Source: a virus. From it: a stretch of 41,407 nucleotides of DNA. The stretch lies in the IMG/VR virus record IMGVR_UViG_3300040801_000898, positions 1 to 41,407 of that record. One strand, given 5' to 3'. Shown piece after piece: positions 39,084 to 41,407 of the stretch (positions are counted from its first letter, which is position 1; each line of letters starts with the position of its first letter). Below the pieces are notes generated by a model that saw only the letters and a program-made list of their open reading frames with translations, searched no databases and had not been told where the DNA came from. The translations under genes and the position numbers were made by a program.

Positions 39084-39401
39084 ATGGATAAGCTACAACA
39101 CGTGTTCAAAGTAGGTAGGGCGGTGGTCTCTGTAAAGACTAACCAAGCTAGGCCGGGGGCGCTGTTTTTGAAAATCAAGGTGGTAACACTTGTGCCGGGA
39201 CATACTCGCACTAAGAACCAGCGCGGCGAGGCTCAAACTGGTTACGTGTCCGCGTATCATAGGACGTTATATGAAGGCCGCTTGATTGTGATGCCGAGTG
39301 CGCTAGAGCGCGCCAGTCTCACTAGGATAGCGACGGATCACCTTGATATACACTACCCTAAGTGGCGTAGGGATCATGACAGACATTCCCGCGCAGCTTG
39401 A
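39084..39401 (+). CDS. Hypothetical protein, 105 aa
   Basis: Starts after the shared leader AAAGGGTCAAAC. A basic, beta-rich small protein with VSVKTNQARPG and a His/Arg-rich end. No family recognised. Confidence 0.65.
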   Translation: MDKLQHVFKVGRAVVSVKTNQARPGALFLKIKVVTLVPGHTRTKNQRGEAQTGYVSAYHRTLYEGRLIVMPSALERASLTRIATDHLDIHYPKWRRDHDRHSRAA

Positions 39402-39525
39402 GCAGGAATTGCAACGCATCGGTGTTTCCCCCAAGCGGGGGGAACATGCACAGGTCACATGGCCGAAACCTGCTAAAAGGGGCGTTGGCGAAAGCTGTCC
39501 CATAGCAAACCCGGAGGAAATCTAA
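39376..39525 (+). CDS. Hypothetical protein, 49 aa
   Basis: ATG 39376 overlaps the previous gene by 26 bases; its stop overlaps the next ATG (TAATG). A palindrome encodes SPKRGE in the middle. A small soluble peptide, unknown. Confidence 0.5.
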   Translation: MTDIPAQLEQELQRIGVSPKRGEHAQVTWPKPAKRGVGESCPIANPEEI

Positions 39526-39815
39526 TGGGTCATAGATTGAATTGCAAGACGGTGCGCGAGTTGTCGCACAAGGTTAACGTTGGGCTTGGCGTCGGTACGC
39601 GCGCCGGGTACCCTATCAATTATAGCCGGTCGTGGTATATCGGCGCAGTGGTGCTGGACAATGTGACTGGTAACCTGTGGGAAGTGGGCGTTGTCACTAC
39701 CACTAGCGGCGGCACCACTAGCCTAACACGCGGCACCTTGCGCGAGTGCTACAACTACCTGCAGGGTATGCACAAAGCAGTTACCCTAAGTAAGGGGATG
39801 GCAGATGCCGCATGA
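39525..39815 (+). CDS. Hypothetical protein, 96 aa
   Basis: GGAGGAAATCTA precedes ATG 39525. A beta-rich protein with WYIGAVVLDNVTGNLWEVGV and a Thr/Gly turn. The palindrome at 39783 encodes TLSKGM near the end. No family recognised. Confidence 0.65.
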   Translation: MGHRLNCKTVRELSHKVNVGLGVGTRAGYPINYSRSWYIGAVVLDNVTGNLWEVGVVTTTSGGTTSLTRGTLRECYNYLQGMHKAVTLSKGMADAA

Positions 39816-40026
39816 TGACATAGCAGACAACGCATATCGTGAAGGTATGCAGAAAATGCGGGACATAGCTACCAAGCGGTTGTCTGAGAAGCGGGAGGCG
39901 CTAGCGTATTGCTGGCTTGTTGCGAACAATCTTATCCAGCAAGGCGAAGCTTTGCCCCATAGCAAGGTGGTCGAGGGGCTGGAAGGGATACGCAAAAGAT
40001 GCGACGAGGTGCTACACGATGGGTGA
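39805..40026 (+). CDS. Hypothetical helical protein, 73 aa
   Basis: Overlaps the previous gene by 11 bases. A soluble, helical protein (MQKMRDIATKRLSEKREALA). Function unknown. Confidence 0.6.
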   Translation: MPHDDIADNAYREGMQKMRDIATKRLSEKREALAYCWLVANNLIQQGEALPHSKVVEGLEGIRKRCDEVLHDG

Positions 40027-40753
40027 AATAGCAGATGAAATGATCGAAAGGATGATGTTTCCTGATTATGACACGGTAGAACGCAGAGCGTACAGCGCTA
40101 GCTTGTCGTCGTATAGCCCGACTACATACGGCAAATGTAAATGCGGTCATAGTATGGAGCCAGCACCGCCTAATTTACAAGATAGGCGCTTTCATGCTGG
40201 AGGCAGACCGTTTGTTGTAGATTACTATTGTAGAAAGTGCAAGTATGTGCATGTCACATACGAGAGCGGTACTAAAGTAGCTTGGCCTATGAGTAGGCTC
40301 AAACCGGTAGGCGAAGCTTCCCCTAAGTTGGGGTATCAGAAGAAGACAGCAGCAAAACAAATCTTTGGAAAGGGTCAAGACATGACACAGAAAACACTCT
40401 ATGAAGTTACCGTTGACGGGAAGATTACCTACGGTCACAAGCTGGCAGTCAACAGCAAGGGCCAGTGGGTGCTCGAAGAGAAGGGTACAGGCAACGTCCT
40501 TACCGTCGAGAAGGCATACGTGGCCGAGGTTATGCCGTACACCGTCGCTATCAAGTTCTGCGGTGTCGGTAATGATTACAACTTCTTCGCAAAAGAAGGT
40601 GACGTTGAAGTTGGCGATATCGTCTATGTCCGAGGTTACAATGATTGGGGCAGAGTGTCGGCTATCGGCACTAAGTCCAAGCGGGCAACCGTATGGCTGA
40701 ACGGCGCCAAGCTGGCGTCAACCGAAATCATTAACGAAGGGGAGGCAGACTGA
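40019..40753 (+). CDS. Zinc-ribbon fusion protein, 244 aa, with internal start
   Basis: The N-terminal part (about 1-121) has a CKC...CRKC zinc knuckle pair. The C-terminal 123 residues form a beta-rich domain (VTVDGKITYGHKLAVNSKGQ). ATG 40383, in frame, is preceded by AAAGGGTCAAGAC, the leader used by other genes here, so a shorter product (40383-40753) is likely made as well. A palindrome (40320-40334, SPKLGY) marks the junction. It may be two genes joined in frame. Confidence 0.6.
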   Translation: MGEIADEMIERMMFPDYDTVERRAYSASLSSYSPTTYGKCKCGHSMEPAPPNLQDRRFHAGGRPFVVDYYCRKCKYVHVTYESGTKVAWPMSRLKPVGEASPKLGYQKKTAAKQIFGKGQDMTQKTLYEVTVDGKITYGHKLAVNSKGQWVLEEKGTGNVLTVEKAYVAEVMPYTVAIKFCGVGNDYNFFAKEGDVEVGDIVYVRGYNDWGRVSAIGTKSKRATVWLNGAKLASTEIINEGEAD

Positions 40754-40869
40754 TGGACTTCCTTGGCGCAACTATAGCCCTTTTGATCTGGGCAGCACTA
40801 GCCATTGCGGCGCTTGTCGTCGGGTTCTTTGTGGTCGGGCTGCTGGCGGTCAACCTCGGGATAGTGTAA
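40753..40869 (+). CDS. Small membrane protein, 38 aa
   Basis: Starts in a TGATG overlap after GGGGAGGCAGAC. Almost entirely hydrophobic with one long helix (ALLIWAALAIAALVVGFFVV). A hairpin follows. Function unknown. Confidence 0.6.
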   Translation: MDFLGATIALLIWAALAIAALVVGFFVVGLLAVNLGIV

Positions 40870-40874
40870 AACTT

Positions 40875-40904
40875 ACCGCTGGCGGGAATTGTCTCGCCAG
40901 CGGT
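40875..40904 (+). terminator. Hairpin after the small membrane gene
   Basis: ACCGCTGGCG (40875-40884) and CGCCAGCGGT (40895-40904), a perfect ten-base stem. No T tract follows, so it may attenuate rather than stop. Confidence 0.55.
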
Positions 40905-40921
40905 CCAATCAGGGGGCTGAT

Positions 40922-41245
40922 ATGGACTATTTCAACTATCTAGTTTCTAACAGGGAGGGTACGTGCATCCGGCAAGAAGGCGTTGATGCTATCTGGCCAG
41001 ATGATGACAGAGCGCCGCTAACTGTTGACGGTAAAACGCCGTTCAAACTGCCGCCCACTTGCGCTGAAAACGTGCAGACATTCGAAGAACAAGTTGGTTA
41101 CGACACTCTACTAGCGTTCATAGACGGGGAGCCGTTACCGCCCCCAGCTATACCGTTACCTAGCAGCGCGGTCTTGTTGGTTACAGCGCTAGTGGTAATT
41201 TTTATTTTTATACGTAATTACCCTAACAGGGGGGAACAGAAATGA
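40922..41245 (+). CDS. Tail-anchored membrane protein, 107 aa
   Basis: ATG 40922 follows AGGGGGCTGAT; an in-frame ATG at 40889 lies in the preceding hairpin. An acidic soluble part of about 75 residues, then a helix (SAVLLVTALVVIFIFI) and a short tail encoded by a palindrome (NYPNRGEQK). Function unknown. Confidence 0.6.
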   Translation: MDYFNYLVSNREGTCIRQEGVDAIWPDDDRAPLTVDGKTPFKLPPTCAENVQTFEEQVGYDTLLAFIDGEPLPPPAIPLPSSAVLLVTALVVIFIFIRNYPNRGEQK

Positions 41246-41407
41246 CTGATTATCCTGAGCGCATCAATATATCCCCCGTGCATCACCAGAAGCGCGAGGA
41301 TGATTTCTACCTAGTGGACCGTGAGGCGTTTCCCAACAGAGGCGTTGAATACACCCGCACCGACGTTGCCCTCGCTATGGTAGCGGCGGAAAGGGAGGCG
41401 TGTGCCG
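41242..41407 (+). CDS. 5' part of a gene split by the window ends
   Basis: ATG 41242 overlaps the previous stop by four bases. Its ribosome site is the GGGGGG of a palindrome at 41220-41234. The frame leaves the window after 55 codons and is continued in frame at position 1, ending at 125. The joined product is 96 residues with a helical Ala/Glu/Arg-rich second half, a form common in small phage proteins. Confidence 0.7.
   Translation, partial: MTDYPERINISPVHHQKREDDFYLVDREAFPNRGVEYTRTDVALAMVAAEREACA

Larger units (their letters stand above)
1306..41234. repeat. Dispersed 15-base palindrome family, about 50 copies
   Basis: Consensus [A/C]CCCTNANTNAGGG[G/T], usually followed by AA. Core start positions: 1306, 1700, 2347, 3363, 4727, 5308, 5701, 6266, 6760, 7761, 8379, 9242, 10060, 10716, 11319, 12609, 12960, 14061, 14950, 16112, 17035, 17551, 17638, 19395, 19915, 20292, 20998, 22207, 23708, 24108, 25904, 27326, 29336, 30641, 31225, 32212, 32992, 33847, 34052, 34441, 35479, 35665, 36483, 37447, 37743, 38049, 38522, 38914, 39428, 39783, 40320, 41220. 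Almost all are 15 bases; 12960, 17638, 19395 and 35665 are 14. By rough count, CCC-N7-GGG with the two flanking choices would occur about two to three times by chance in this length. Confidence 0.9.

Noticed and set aside
39355-39374. ACCCTAAGTGGCGTAGGG as a copy of the dispersed palindrome
   Set aside because: The loop is several bases too long. Degenerate look-alikes at 2833, 18071, 24911 and 26723 were also left out of the count because one arm is damaged.
1-41407. Search for integrase, excisionase, CI-like repressor, toxin-antitoxin or insertion sequences
   Set aside because: None recognised in any frame. The inverted repeats at 35624 and 37123 have no transposase between them.

Overview
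The window looks like the complete circular genome map (41,407 bp) of a tailed, podovirus-type bacteriophage. Two observations support this. It carries a full set of head, portal, terminase, tail, ejection, lysis and replication genes, and the gene cut by the right edge (from 41242) continues in frame into the open frame at the left edge (to 125), giving one 96-residue protein. Lambda-type integrase, excisionase, CI-like repressor, tRNA and rRNA genes were not seen, so a strictly lytic life style is likely. The SU10-like capsid/portal module and the PolA-type replisome are common in aquatic phages. An alphaproteobacterial host is only a guess.

Layout. (1) 3-12,920, + strand: a densely overlapping early/replication operon. 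It holds small unknown genes, an SGNH-like hydrolase, a sulfotransferase-like protein, an SNF2-type helicase, a Cas4-like nuclease, two Acb2/Tad1-hook-like proteins (possible anti-CBASS/anti-Thoeris sponges) with structured leaders, a PolA DNA polymerase, a RusA resolvase and a prim-pol/RepA-type primase-helicase. (2) 12,917-33,840, - strand: the late operon. In transcription order it runs large terminase, small basic peptides, portal, scaffold, major capsid, adaptor, membrane/lysis genes (endolysin, Rz, Rz1), tail fibre, Gly-rich tip protein, tail proteins, and large ejection proteins including a tail lysozyme. The two arms meet tail to tail over two hairpins near 12.9 kb. (3) 33,862-35,737: two large non-coding blocks on either side of a putative small terminase. 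They are packed with promoters, iteron-like repeats and palindromic operator candidates, and are the best candidate for origin, packaging and control region. (4) 35,738-41,407, + strand: an early arm with a 448-residue unknown protein flanked by 24-bp inverted repeats, a DUF2786 protein and many small, mostly unknown genes including several one-helix membrane peptides.

The most striking feature is a dispersed 15-bp palindrome, consensus [A/C]CCCTNANTNAGGG[G/T] usually followed by A-rich sequence, present in about 50 copies over the whole genome. It lies both between genes, often just before start codons, and inside almost every large gene. Inside genes it never breaks the frame and is read in all three frames (xP..GE, LP..RG, TL.EGK). 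I know of no described phage element of this kind. It resembles in concept a miniature protein-coding palindromic element, or a genome-wide binding or RNA-hairpin site.
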